Positions 45,687 through 54,334 of a stretch of 64,000 nucleotides of DNA are shown here, piece after piece. The DNA comes from JAXMCK01 sp046349395 (GTDB taxonomy: Bacteria > Pseudomonadota > Alphaproteobacteria > Geminicoccales > Geminicoccaceae). Position 1 is the stretch's first letter. Every line of letters starts with the position of its first letter. Location of the stretch: positions 62,001 to 126,000 of the forward strand of contig JAXMCK010000004.1 in the NCBI GenBank assembly GCA_046349395.1. The letters run 5' to 3'. The notes beneath the pieces are model-generated. The model searched no databases. It worked only from the letters and a program-made list of their open reading frames with translations, and was not told the origin of the DNA. The position numbers and the translations under genes were made by a program.

Positions 45687-46226
45687 ATGCAACACGAAAC
45701 ACCCCTGATCTTCTCCGACCTCGTGTGGGTGGCTGATCCGGCGCCCTATGCGACGGTGCAGACGTGGCAGCGGCGCGGCGTCCTCCCCCAGCCGGGCGAA
45801 GATGGCCGCTACGTGGCGCCCGATCTGGTCATGACCGCGCTCTTCGCGCGCCTGGCACGCGTCTCGCCGGACCTGGCTACCGCGAAGCGCCGGGCCGAGG
45901 CTCTGGTCCCCGAGACGGCCAAGCTCTGTGCCGCCGCGCTCGCGGGCGGTGCCATGCCCGAGTGCGCCATCGCTGCGTTCGGGCTGCGGCCGGACGGTTC
46001 CGAGCCGGCGGTGCTGGCCGTCAGCGTCGAGGCGACCAACGGCGCGCTCGTCGGCGCCTTCGAAGGCGGCAGCGACCTGTTGCTCGTGCGCTTGGAGCGC
46101 ACCATCACCCGCGTTGTCGAGGCCCTCCGCTTCGCTGCGGCCCGCGAGCGCCGCCGCGGCCGTGGAACGCTGCCGCTCGACCTTCAGCCGACCACTCCCG
46201 CGCAGGCCCGCCATGCTCGAGATTGA
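45687..46226 (+). CDS. MerR-like helix-turn-helix hypothetical protein of the integrative element
   Basis: The 179-residue protein has an N-terminal part (PYATVQTWQRRGVLPQP then GEDGRYVAPDLVMTALFARL) that reads like a MerR-type winged helix. A helical, Ala-rich C-terminal region follows. It is the first gene of the second gene block, after the inverted repeat, and precedes the capsid gene. It could regulate the structural gene. Start ATG 45687; a TTG at 45651 is in frame. Confidence 0.5.
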   Translation: MQHETPLIFSDLVWVADPAPYATVQTWQRRGVLPQPGEDGRYVAPDLVMTALFARLARVSPDLATAKRRAEALVPETAKLCAAALAGGAMPECAIAAFGLRPDGSEPAVLAVSVEATNGALVGAFEGGSDLLLVRLERTITRVVEALRFAAARERRRGRGTLPLDLQPTTPAQARHARD

Positions 46227-46470
46227 GGATCTGACCGTGTCCCGCGTGCGCGCGTCCGGCCCGGCCCTGGCGGTCGATGGCCACGGTCGAATTCTGCTCT
46301 GCACCCGAGCTGGCGACGGTCTCGCGTCGTCGCCGCTGGCGCCGGATGCTCTAGAGGCCTTGGCCCTTCGGTTACTCGCCGTTGCCGCCAGCAAAGCCGA
46401 AGCCGCCGACCACGCGGCCGAGGTCGCCGCAGCCCAGCTTGCCGAGCTCGTCGCCGGGAGCCGCCCATGA
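46213..46470 (+). CDS. Small hypothetical protein, 85 residues
   Basis: The frame begins MLEIEDLTVSRVRASGPALA and ends with a long Ala-rich helix (KAEAADHAAEVAAAQLAELV). It overlaps the preceding gene by 14 bases and ends in an ATGA overlap with the capsid fusion gene. Its position before the protease-capsid fusion recalls small head or scaffold-associated proteins, but no family is recognised. Confidence 0.5.
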   Translation: MLEIEDLTVSRVRASGPALAVDGHGRILLCTRAGDGLASSPLAPDALEALALRLLAVAASKAEAADHAAEVAAAQLAELVAGSRP

Positions 46471-48323
46471 CACTCACGCGCACCGTCGCCAAGCCGGCGA
46501 CGTTCGACGAGGCCAGCCGCACCGTGGAGGCCGTGGTGGCGACGCCGCAGGCGCCCGTCCGGCGCATCGGGCCGAAGCCCGACGGCAGCGGTTACGGACC
46601 CTACATCGAAGTTCTGGAGTTGGCTGGAGCCGACCTGAGCCGGCTCGTCGGCGCGCCGCTCCTCGTCGACCACGTACCGGTCAGCGAGTTCCAAGTTGGC
46701 GTGGTCGAGACCGCTCGCCGCACTGCCGAGGGCATCGTCTGTCTCGTTCGCTTCTCCCGCGAAGATGCTGGCTTCTCGGCCGGGCGCGATGTTGCGGACG
46801 GCATTCGACGCCAGCTCAGCGTCGGCTATCAAGTCCAAGAGTGGTCCGGCCCGACAGGCGACAGAAACGAGCCGACGTTTACCGCAATAAAGTGGATGCC
46901 GCTCGAGGTGTCCATTGTCCCGATCGGCGCCGATGCCGGCGCTCGATTTCGTTCTATGCCAACTGAAACAGGGGTTTCACTTCCAATGACTACGACGACG
47001 ACGGCCGAAGTGCGGCCGGACACTGCCGCGGCGGCCGTCGCCGCAGAGCGCGAGCGCGCGGCCGAAATCACCAGGCTCGGCCGTCGACTGGCTCTCGTCG
47101 ACGAGGCCGAGGCCGCGGTTGCCGCCGGCACGAGCGTCGATGCGTTTCGGGCCACCGCGCTCGACGCCGTGGCGGCCCGCGCGCCGGCAATCTCACCGGT
47201 TCGTTCCGAGCTGATCGCCGACCACGCCGCGCCCGACACGGTGCGGGAGCGCATTGCCGAAGCTCTGGCGCACCGCGCCTCGGGCGGACGGACGCCGCTG
47301 TCCGATGCAGCTCGCCAGTATCGCGGGATGACCGTGCCCGGCTGTGCCGCAACGATGCTCGAAAGCCGCAACATCCGCGTGCCGCGGCACGCGCCAGCCG
47401 CTCAAATCATCGAACAGTCTCGCAGCATGTCCAAGTCGGACCTGCCCTGGCTTTTCGCAAACCTGATCAATCGTCTTTCACTGAACTATTTTGAAGCGGG
47501 CTCAAGCGAGCTACTTAAGGTTGCTCGGATCGAGAACGATATTCAGAACTTCAACGAACAGCAACGTGGCCGTGCTGGCGACTTCCCGGCGCTGCTGAAG
47601 CTGCCCAGTGAATACTCGGAGATCGAGTACGGTCCGATTTCCGAGGAGTTCAACTCCTTCAAGATCGAGCGGTACGCCCGACAGTTCCGGTATTCGTTCG
47701 AGATGGCGAGGAACGACGACTTGGGAGGAGTGGACCAAGCCGGCCGGACTGCCGGTCTCTCGGCTGCAACACTTGAGGGTAAGCTTATCGCCGACCGTTT
47801 GAACGCCAGTCGTGCCACAGATACCTTGAAGGACGGGACTGTGGTCTTTCATTCTACTCGCGGCAACGTAGCCGCCACGGGCGCGCCGCCGTCGATCGCG
47901 ACGATCGACGCGGGCAACGTCGCCATGCGTGCATATAAGGGCGTGAACGGTACGGCTTACTTGAACCTCCGCGGTCGCTACATCGTGACTTCGCCGATCT
48001 GGGAGTATCAAGCGCGGGTGGTGACCACCGGCACCGCCACGGTGACCGACATCACCAAGGACAACACGCCCCTGCGCGGGACGGTGGAAGTCATTGCGGA
48101 CGCAAATCTAAGCGCGAACTCGGGGCATTCGTGGTATATCTTTCCCGATCCGCTGCTTGCCCCCTGTCTCGTGTTGGCTCGACTGGCGGAGAACGCCAAC
48201 GGTCCGTTCGTCGACAGTATGGACGACTGGAACACTGACGCGATAGCGATCAAGGCAAGACATTGTGTGGCGTCGGCCTGGGTCGACTACCGCGCGTGGG
48301 CCAATCCCGGCGCGGCGTCCTAA
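46467..48323 (+). CDS. Prohead protease-major capsid protein fusion
   Basis: The 618-residue protein joins two head functions. Residues 1-165 resemble the HK97/U35-type prohead protease with catalytic His in APLLVDHVP (about 72) and Ser in RRQLSVGYQVQEW (about 117). A Thr/Ala-rich scaffold-like linker (about 170-260) follows, and residues 270-618 form an HK97-fold major capsid protein similar to Mu-type major heads (FNSFKIERYARQFRYSFEM). Such fusions occur in some phages and let the protease cut itself free during head assembly. It is the only structural gene in the element. Confidence 0.8.
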   Translation: MTLTRTVAKPATFDEASRTVEAVVATPQAPVRRIGPKPDGSGYGPYIEVLELAGADLSRLVGAPLLVDHVPVSEFQVGVVETARRTAEGIVCLVRFSREDAGFSAGRDVADGIRRQLSVGYQVQEWSGPTGDRNEPTFTAIKWMPLEVSIVPIGADAGARFRSMPTETGVSLPMTTTTTAEVRPDTAAAAVAAERERAAEITRLGRRLALVDEAEAAVAAGTSVDAFRATALDAVAARAPAISPVRSELIADHAAPDTVRERIAEALAHRASGGRTPLSDAARQYRGMTVPGCAATMLESRNIRVPRHAPAAQIIEQSRSMSKSDLPWLFANLINRLSLNYFEAGSSELLKVARIENDIQNFNEQQRGRAGDFPALLKLPSEYSEIEYGPISEEFNSFKIERYARQFRYSFEMARNDDLGGVDQAGRTAGLSAATLEGKLIADRLNASRATDTLKDGTVVFHSTRGNVAATGAPPSIATIDAGNVAMRAYKGVNGTAYLNLRGRYIVTSPIWEYQARVVTTGTATVTDITKDNTPLRGTVEVIADANLSANSGHSWYIFPDPLLAPCLVLARLAENANGPFVDSMDDWNTDAIAIKARHCVASAWVDYRAWANPGAAS

Positions 48324-48345
48324 AGAGATCGCGCGCGGTTTCCGG

Positions 48346-48477
48346 GTGACCGCGCACGATGCCGGCCGGTTCCTTGCTGGCGGCCGGTTCAACATCGGCC
48401 GTCGCGGCGGAGTGCTGACCCGCCGCGACGGCCACCTTCGGGCAATACCGGCATGGATGGCGCCGCCAGACCAGTAA
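48346..48477 (+). CDS. Possible small head-associated protein, 43 residues
   Basis: A short frame from GTG 48346 directly follows the capsid gene. It encodes a basic peptide with GRFLAGGRFNIGRRGGVLTR. It overlaps the next frame by 25 bases. No family is recognised and the call rests on position only. Confidence 0.28.
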   Translation: MTAHDAGRFLAGGRFNIGRRGGVLTRRDGHLRAIPAWMAPPDQ

Positions 48478-48722
48478 CCGCTTGGCGGATCAAGAGCCGC
48501 CTAACCTATTGGTGTGCGGCCTGCGATCGCTGGCATGTCCATGGCGCCCCTGAGCGCCGCAGCGGACTTCCCGAGATCCGCGTATCCCACTGCGGCCCTG
48601 GCCGATCCGAGACGGTTGCGCTTCACGAGCGGGCCGATCCGCCTCCGCCCCACATCGTCGCCGACTTCAATCGCCCTGCGCGCCGGCAGCGTGGCCCGGT
48701 CGCCGCCGCTGCCGCACGTTGA
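48453..48722 (+). CDS. Small hypothetical protein with a Cys-x2-Cys-x3-His cluster, 89 residues
   Basis: The frame encodes LTYWCAACDRWHVHG near the N-terminus, a Cys/His cluster that could bind zinc, followed by a Pro/Arg-rich tail. It lies downstream of the capsid gene and its stop overlaps a TTG start of the next frame (TTGA). The family is unknown. Confidence 0.4.
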   Translation: MDGAARPVTAWRIKSRLTYWCAACDRWHVHGAPERRSGLPEIRVSHCGPGRSETVALHERADPPPPHIVADFNRPARRQRGPVAAAAAR

Positions 48723-48934
48723 CGGGCAAGCCCTCGCCCGAGCTGCTGGCCGAGCTGCGCCGGCTCGTGCGCCGGCCCGTCGACGAAGTCCCGGCACCGG
48801 ATCGAGCCGGTGAGGCGGAAAGAGGGTGGATCGGCCGCCAGATCACCAGCGGGTCGCGGCTTGCCGACGCCCGCGGCCGGCTCCCGCGTCGGCGGAAAAG
48901 GGCCAGGCAGAGCATTGACGAGGCCGGGCCGTAG
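48719..48934 (+). CDS. Small hypothetical protein, 71 residues
   Basis: The frame starts at TTG 48719, overlapping the preceding stop. It begins TGKPSPELLAELRRLVRRPV and is basic throughout. No homologue is recognised. Coupling to the previous frame is the main support. Confidence 0.33.
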   Translation: MTGKPSPELLAELRRLVRRPVDEVPAPDRAGEAERGWIGRQITSGSRLADARGRLPRRRKRARQSIDEAGP

Positions 48935-48949
48935 ACGGATTGTAGAGGT

Positions 48950-48979
48950 GCCGCGGGGTCGTTCGAGCGGCCCCGCGGC
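48950..48979 (+). terminator. Strong 12-bp hairpin after the small capsid-side genes
   Basis: Arms 48950-48961 and 48968-48979 pair over 12 positions with one G-U pair and a 6-base loop. No T tract follows. It probably ends or attenuates the capsid-gene transcript before the gene at 49010. Confidence 0.45.
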
Positions 48980-49009
48980 TGACCATCAACCCGAGAAAGG
49001 ACCTCGGAC

Positions 49010-49363
49010 GTGATCGCGGAAACGAGTACTCGCCCAATCGAGCAAGCGCCACCGGCCGCCCTTGCCACCGATCCGCACGTCGCGTGGCTTGCAGAGCGTG
49101 ACGCGCTGGTGGCCCGCTGGGGAGCGGATCGGGACATTAGCGACGACGAGAACGACGCCCGCGCGGCGGAGCTCGCCGCCCTGGAGGACCGGATCATCCA
49201 CACACCCGCCCAAAGCGCTGACGGCGCAATGGCGCAGCTCCGCCTTTACGTGACGTATGCGCTGGACGTCGGGGTTCCGCTCCTGACCTGCGGGCCGAAC
49301 CGCGCGCCCGTCATGGCCGCCCTGGCCGCCGTCGAGCGCCACGTGGGCGCCCGATCCGCGTAA
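49010..49363 (+). CDS. Hypothetical protein of the integrative element, 117 residues
   Basis: The frame starts at GTG 49010 after GAAAGGACC. The protein is acidic and helical (HVAWLAERDALVARWGADRD, then DDENDARAAELAALEDRI). It is the last gene before the right end of the element and is followed by a terminator. No family is recognised. Confidence 0.55.
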   Translation: MIAETSTRPIEQAPPAALATDPHVAWLAERDALVARWGADRDISDDENDARAAELAALEDRIIHTPAQSADGAMAQLRLYVTYALDVGVPLLTCGPNRAPVMAALAAVERHVGARSA

Positions 49364-49390
49364 CTACCCTACCAGTTGCCCTGGCCGGCG

Positions 49391-49422
49391 CGGCCGCTCC
49401 GCGAGGGGCGGCCGTTGTCGTT
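49391..49422 (+). terminator. Terminator at the end of the element gene block
   Basis: A 10-bp stem (49391-49400 with 49405-49414, one G-U pair) with loop GCGA is followed by TTGTCGTT. It lies 28 bases after the last element gene. Confidence 0.6.
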
Positions 49423-49503
49423 AGGTGTGCCAAGTCGCCGCAAGGGCCCAAGCGTTACCCGTGCTTTGCGCCCGTTACCCTTCCCGCTACCCGGTCTTCA
49501 AAA

Positions 49504-49524
49504 AAAGTCCCGACCAGGGACTTT
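49504..49524 (-). terminator. Terminator downstream of tRNA-Met, carried by the element
   Basis: An 8-bp stem AAAGTCCC/GGGACTTT with a 5-base loop, followed on the minus strand by a run of six T counted with the stem end. It lies about 27 bases beyond the tRNA 3' end and inside the element, so the insertion supplied the tRNA with this terminator. Confidence 0.7.
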
Positions 49525-49546
49525 CGTGTGCTCTAAGTGGTTGAAA

Positions 49547-49596
49547 AGGTTGGTAGCGGAGGAGGGATTTGAACCCCCGACCAAGGGATTATGATT
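49547..49596 (-). repeat. Right attachment site (attR), 3' part of the intact tRNA-Met
   Basis: Fifty bases identical to 40164-40213. This copy is continuous with the 5' part of the tRNA gene, so the element restores the tRNA on insertion. Confidence 0.92.
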
Positions 49597-49625
49597 CCCC
49601 TGCTCTACCGCTGAGCTACTCCGCC
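49551..49625 (-). tRNA. tRNA-Met (anticodon CAT), elongator; integration target
   Basis: This 75-base tRNA has an encoded CCA, acceptor stem GGCGGAG/CTCCGCT and anticodon CAT. Position 1 pairs by G-U, unlike the initiator. An isoleucine tRNA with modified CAT cannot be fully excluded, but the sequence reads as elongator methionine. Its 3' end is the attachment site of the 9.4-kb element. Confidence 0.85.
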
Positions 49626-49663
49626 GAAACCGGCCGGCAGCGGTGGCCGGCGCGGGCGGTCAC

Positions 49664-50767
49664 TTAGGCAACGGCCCTGGGGGAGTCAAGAACGGCGGCC
49701 TCGGTGCGGGCGATCCAGCCGCCGCCGACGAGCCGGTCGCCGGCGTAGACCACACCCGCCTGCCCCGGCGCCACGCCCGCTTGCGGCCTCGCGAAGCGCA
49801 GCACAGCACCCGTCTGGGTACGCTCGACGCGACCCGGTACCGCAGGTTCGTTGTAGCGGTGCTTGATCCACACCTCGCCGTCGGGCGGCGCCGTCAGCCA
49901 ATTCGCATCGTCGAGCCAAGCCGCGGTCACAGCACCTGCATCGCGCGGCCCGACTCGCACCGTTCCGGTCGCGGCATCAAGCCCCACCACGTAGAGCGGC
50001 TCGCCCGTCGCGACGCCGAGCCCGCGACGCTGGCCGACCGTGAAGCGGTGCAGACCCTGGTGCCGGCCCAACTCCCGCCCGTCGAGATGCATGACGGCGC
50101 CGGGCTTCGCCGCCTCCGGCCGCAGCGCCGCCACGACCTTGGCATAGTCGCCGTCCGGCACGAAGCAGATGTCCTGGCTCTCCGCCTTCTCCGCCACCGG
50201 CAGGCCCAGCCGCGCCGCTTGCGCCCTCGTCTCCGCCTTGGTCAGGTCGCCCAGCGGAAAGCGCAGGAAATCGAGCTGGTCGGGCTTCGTCGCGAAGAGG
50301 AAGTAGCTCTGGTCCTTCGCCTCGTCCCGCGCCCTGTGCAGCTGGGGCCCGGGCAGGCGCCGTACATAGTGCCCCGTCGCCAGTGCTGCGGCCCCGAGGT
50401 CCTTCGCTACCTGCAGCAGGTCGCCGAACTTAACCCGCTCGTTGCAGCGCACGCAGGGAACCGGCGTCCGTCCGGCAACATAGGTCGCGGCGAAATCGTC
50501 GATCACCGCGCGGCGGAAGCGCTCCTCGAAGTCCAACACATAGTGCGCGATGCCGAGATGCTCGGCCGTGCGCCGCGCGTCCAGGATGTCCCGGCCCGCA
50601 CAGCAGGCCCCATTGCGCCCGACCGCCGCCCCGTGATCGTACAGCTGCAGCGTGATGCCGATCGTTTCGTAGCCTGCTTCCTGCAGCAGCGCGGCGGCGA
50701 CGGAGCTGTCCACCCCGCCCGACATCGCCACGACGACGCGGGACCCGGCCGGCAGGTCCAAGCTCAT
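49664..50767 (-). CDS. mnmA: tRNA-specific 2-thiouridylase MnmA
   Basis: The 367-residue enzyme inserts sulfur at U34 of tRNAs for Lys, Glu and Gln. It has the PP-loop VVVAMSGGVDSSVAAALL (residues 11-28), the catalytic cysteines in CVRCNERVKFG (about 105-115) and SQDICFVPDG (about 205), and a C-terminal beta barrel. Its ATG overlaps the ferredoxin stop (ATGA), so sulfur-transfer partners are co-translated. Length fits the family. Confidence 0.95.
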   Translation of the reverse strand: MSLDLPAGSRVVVAMSGGVDSSVAAALLQEAGYETIGITLQLYDHGAAVGRNGACCAGRDILDARRTAEHLGIAHYVLDFEERFRRAVIDDFAATYVAGRTPVPCVRCNERVKFGDLLQVAKDLGAAALATGHYVRRLPGPQLHRARDEAKDQSYFLFATKPDQLDFLRFPLGDLTKAETRAQAARLGLPVAEKAESQDICFVPDGDYAKVVAALRPEAAKPGAVMHLDGRELGRHQGLHRFTVGQRRGLGVATGEPLYVVGLDAATGTVRVGPRDAGAVTAAWLDDANWLTAPPDGEVWIKHRYNEPAVPGRVERTQTGAVLRFARPQAGVAPGQAGVVYAGDRLVGGGWIARTEAAVLDSPRAVA

Positions 50768-51078
50768 GTCAGCAGCGTCGTGCGCGGCACGCTGACGACG
50801 AGACCGTCCAGCTCGCTCGTCAGCCTGATCTGGCAGCCCAGCCGCGAGGTCGTGGCCAGCTCCGAGGCGAGGTCCAGCATGTCCTCCTCCTCGGGGGCCG
50901 CCGGTCGCAGGCGGTCGAACCAGTCGTCGGCGACGTGAACGTGGCAGGTAGCACACGCCATCGACCCGCCGCAGGCCCCCTCGACCTCGACATGGGCGAG
51001 CCGTGCGGCCTCCAGCAGCGTCGTGCCCGCAGGGGCCTCGACCCGCACGGCCGACCCGTCGGGAAGCAGGAAGGTCAT
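50764..51078 (-). CDS. [2Fe-2S] ferredoxin, adrenodoxin type
   Basis: The 104-residue ferredoxin has the ligand spacing C-x5-C-x2-C in EGACGGSMACATCHVHV (about Cys36, Cys42, Cys45) and the fourth Cys in SRLGCQIRLTSELDGL. Isc-type ferredoxins donate electrons in Fe-S cluster assembly. It lies between an A-type carrier and mnmA on one strand, consistent with that role. ATG 51078 is chosen because an upstream extension runs into the carrier gene. Confidence 0.88.
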   Translation of the reverse strand: MTFLLPDGSAVRVEAPAGTTLLEAARLAHVEVEGACGGSMACATCHVHVADDWFDRLRPAAPEEEDMLDLASELATTSRLGCQIRLTSELDGLVVSVPRTTLLT

Positions 51079-51094
51079 CGAAGGCAAAGTGGGC

Positions 51095-51430
51095 TCAGAC
51101 GGTGAAGCTCTCGCCGCAGCCGCAGCGACCCTTCTCGTTCGGATTGCGGAAGACGAACTGGGAGCCCAGCTTGTCCTCCACATAGTCGAGCTCGGTCCCC
51201 AGCAGGTAGAAGACGGCCTTCGGATCGATCACGAGCTTCAGCCCGTCGACGTCGACCACCTCGGCACCGGGCTCCACCTCGCGCGCGAAATCCATCTGGT
51301 AGCTGAATCCGGAGCAGCCCGACGGCTTCACGCCGAGCTTCAGGCCGAGCGCACCGTTACCCGATGCGGCCATCAGATGCTTCACCCGGTCCACCGCCGC
51401 CGGCGTCAGCGAGATCGCGGCCCGTGCCAT
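51095..51430 (-). CDS. A-type iron-sulfur carrier (IscA/ErpA-like)
   Basis: The 111-residue protein has LKLGVKPSGCSGFSYQMDFA with the first cysteine and the C-terminal NEKGRCGCGESFTV with the other two, the three-Cys pattern of A-type carriers. These deliver Fe-S clusters to apoproteins. Start ATG 51430. It is followed after 16 bases by the ferredoxin gene. Confidence 0.9.
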   Translation of the reverse strand: MARAAISLTPAAVDRVKHLMAASGNGALGLKLGVKPSGCSGFSYQMDFAREVEPGAEVVDVDGLKLVIDPKAVFYLLGTELDYVEDKLGSQFVFRNPNEKGRCGCGESFTV

Positions 51431-51556
51431 CGCACACTCTCCACCCACCACTACCGGTCACTATGTCGGGGTCCAGGCCCACAAGACAAGGCCGACGCTG
51501 CGCAAGGGTCCCATCGGCGCTAGGCTCGCCTCGCGAACCTGGAGGGAACGAGGACG

Positions 51557-52324
51557 ATGGCTGGACGGCTGGCGGGCAAGGTGGCCCTGGTGTCGGGCGG
51601 GGCGACGGGTATGGGCGGGGCGGCGTCGCGCCTGTTTGCAGCGGAAGGGGCCAAGGTCGGCATCGTCGACCGCAACGCCGAGGCCGGGAACGCAATGGCA
51701 GCCGAGATCAATGCCGCCGGCGGCAAGGCCGTCTTCGCCGCCGCTGACGTCGCCGTCGCCGCCGAGGTCGAGGCCGCCGTCGAGGCAGTGACGGCGGCGC
51801 TGGGACCGATCACCTCCCTCTTCAATCATGCCGGCACGCTGATCGTGAAGCCGTTCCTCGAGACCACCGAGGCGGAGTGGGACGGGCTGATGGCGATCAA
51901 CGTCAAGAGCATGTACCTGATGACCAAGGCCGTGCTGCCCCAGATGATCGCCGCCGGCGGCGGGGCCATCGTCTGCACCTCGTCGATCTCGGCCGTCGCC
52001 GCCACGCCGGGCGAGGTGCTCTACGACGCCACCAAGGGGGCGTGCCACATGTTCGCCCGCGCCATCGCGGTCGAGTTCCGCGACCAGGGCATCCGCTGCA
52101 ACGCCGTCTGCCCGGGCTTCGTCCGCACGCCGCACGGCCTGCGCGAGGTGGAAGCCCTGGGCAAGCTCGGCGTCGACGTCTCGGACGCGGCCTTGGCCGT
52201 CCAGCAGGGCCGCATCGCCGAGCCCGAGGAGATCGCCCGCGCGGCGCTGTTCCTCCTCTCCGACGAGGCGAGCTTCATCAGCGGCACGCATCTCTTCGTC
52301 GACAACTGCTTCACCGCCGTCTGA
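51557..52324 (+). CDS. Short-chain dehydrogenase/reductase
   Basis: The 255-residue SDR has the nucleotide motif VALVSGGATGMGGAASRLFA (GxxxGxG, residues 9-28), FNHAG, catalytic Ser in VCTSSISAVAATPGE and the Tyr-x3-Lys pair in LYDATKGACHMFARA, and a C-terminal FISGTHLFVDN. It is complete and apparently active. It is on the plus strand between two minus-strand Fe-S genes, so it interrupts an otherwise related group. The substrate is unknown. Confidence 0.86.
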   Translation: MAGRLAGKVALVSGGATGMGGAASRLFAAEGAKVGIVDRNAEAGNAMAAEINAAGGKAVFAAADVAVAAEVEAAVEAVTAALGPITSLFNHAGTLIVKPFLETTEAEWDGLMAINVKSMYLMTKAVLPQMIAAGGGAIVCTSSISAVAATPGEVLYDATKGACHMFARAIAVEFRDQGIRCNAVCPGFVRTPHGLREVEALGKLGVDVSDAALAVQQGRIAEPEEIARAALFLLSDEASFISGTHLFVDNCFTAV

Positions 52325-52333
52325 CGCGGCCGC

Positions 52334-53409
52334 TCAGAGCAGGCCGGCGTTCTTCACGATCCGGGTGTAGGCGGCGAGGAACGCCTCGACATCCTCCGCC
52401 GTCGAGCCCCAGCCGAGACTCACCCGGATCGCCGCGTCCGACCCGCCGCCATAGCCCATCGCCAGCAGCACGTGCGAGCGCGCCACCTTGCCCGAGGAGC
52501 AGGCCGCACCGCTGCTGACGGCGATGCCGTCGAGATCGAGCCCGATGACGGCCGTTTCCGCCTTGAGCCCGCCCGTGAGGATGCAGCTCGTGTTGGGGAG
52601 GCGGAGGGCATCGCTCCCGACGACGCGCGTGACCCAAGGCAACCGGTTCTCGATCCGGTCACGCAAGCGCCGCACGGCGTCCCAGTCGGTGGTCGCCTCG
52701 ACCGCAGCCGCGAAGCCGGCGATCGCCGGTACGTTCTCCGTCCCGGCCCGTCGCCGGCCCTCCTGTCCCCCGCCGCGCAGGAGCGCTTCGGGCTCCAGCC
52801 CCTCCCGCAGCACCAGCGCACCCACGCCCTGCGGTCCACCCAGCTTGTGCCCCGAGATCGTCAAGAGGTCGGCCCCCAGCCGCGCCGGCTCGACCTCGAT
52901 CCGTCCGAACGCCTGGATCGCATCGCAGTGCAGCAGCGCCTCGGCGCGGTGGGCCAACTCCGCCGCCTCGGCGACCGGCTGGATCACCCCCGTCTCGTTG
53001 TTGGCCAGCATCAGCGAGACGAGCTTCGGCTCGTTCAGCTCGATCGCGTTCTGCAGGGAGGCCAGCTCCACCACCCCGGCGTGGCTGGCGAGAATTCGCG
53101 TCGCCGCTGCATCCGTCTCCAGCACCGAGCTGTGCTCGATCGCCGAAACGATGCGCGGCCCCGCGAAGCCCAGGAGCGCCAAGTGATTGGCCTCGGTCCC
53201 GCCGCCAGTGAACACGACGCGGTCGGCCGCCACACCCAGGCGATCGGCGATGGTGCGCCGCGAGCGCTCGATCAGCGCCCGCGCCCGGCGTCCCTCGGCA
53301 TGCACGGAGGACGCGTTGCCGACGGCATCCATGGCCGCCAGCATCGCTTCCTTCGCCTCCGGCCGAAGCGGGGCCGTGGCGTTGTAGTCGAGATAGACCC
53401 GGCGGCCGT

Positions 53410-53413
<4 letters not shown>
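52334..53413 (-). CDS. Cysteine desulfurase (NifS/IscS-like), possible CTG start
   Basis: The 359-residue PLP enzyme has VYLDYNATAPLRPEA at the start, the Schiff-base lysine in LTISGHKLGGPQGVGALV (about 201) and the catalytic cysteine in VSSGAACSSGKVARSH (about 320). It removes sulfur from cysteine for Fe-S clusters and tRNA thiolation. No ATG, GTG or TTG lies in frame near the conserved N-terminus. The best start is CTG 53413, which overlaps the cysE stop (CTGA). Length from there fits the family. Confidence 0.88.
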
Positions 53414-54105
<692 letters not shown>

Positions 54106-54334
54106 GCCCGGTCGCCTGTTATATCGACCAGTCGCTCCGTCGCCGGCCGATGCGGGATCACTACGAGAAAAACCGCGCGGCATGGTACGCGCGGCGAGGC
54201 TCGGTGCTCATCTGCCTTCGAACGACTAGTATATGTGCCTCGACCTCATGGTCAATGAGCGCAGGGCTCGGCGTGGCAGCGGGTGGGGCGAGCGACCCCG
54301 GTGACGGGGTGCGACAGGAACGCAGTCGGAGAGC

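Larger units (their letters stand above)
40164..49596 (+). mobile_element. Integrative element in tRNA-Met carrying replication and capsid genes (satellite-like)
   Basis: The segment is bounded by identical 50-base direct repeats at 40164-40213 and 49547-49596, which correspond to the 3' part of the tRNA-Met gene. Its unit length is 9383 bases. It carries a tyrosine integrase next to the left end, an AlpA-like protein, a primase/helicase-like ATPase, a MerR-like small protein and a prohead protease-capsid fusion. Several small genes complete it, all on the plus strand. No portal, terminase, tail or lysis genes are visible. This composition fits a phage satellite or a strongly reduced prophage; the repeats show that the ends are intact. 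Confidence 0.85.
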
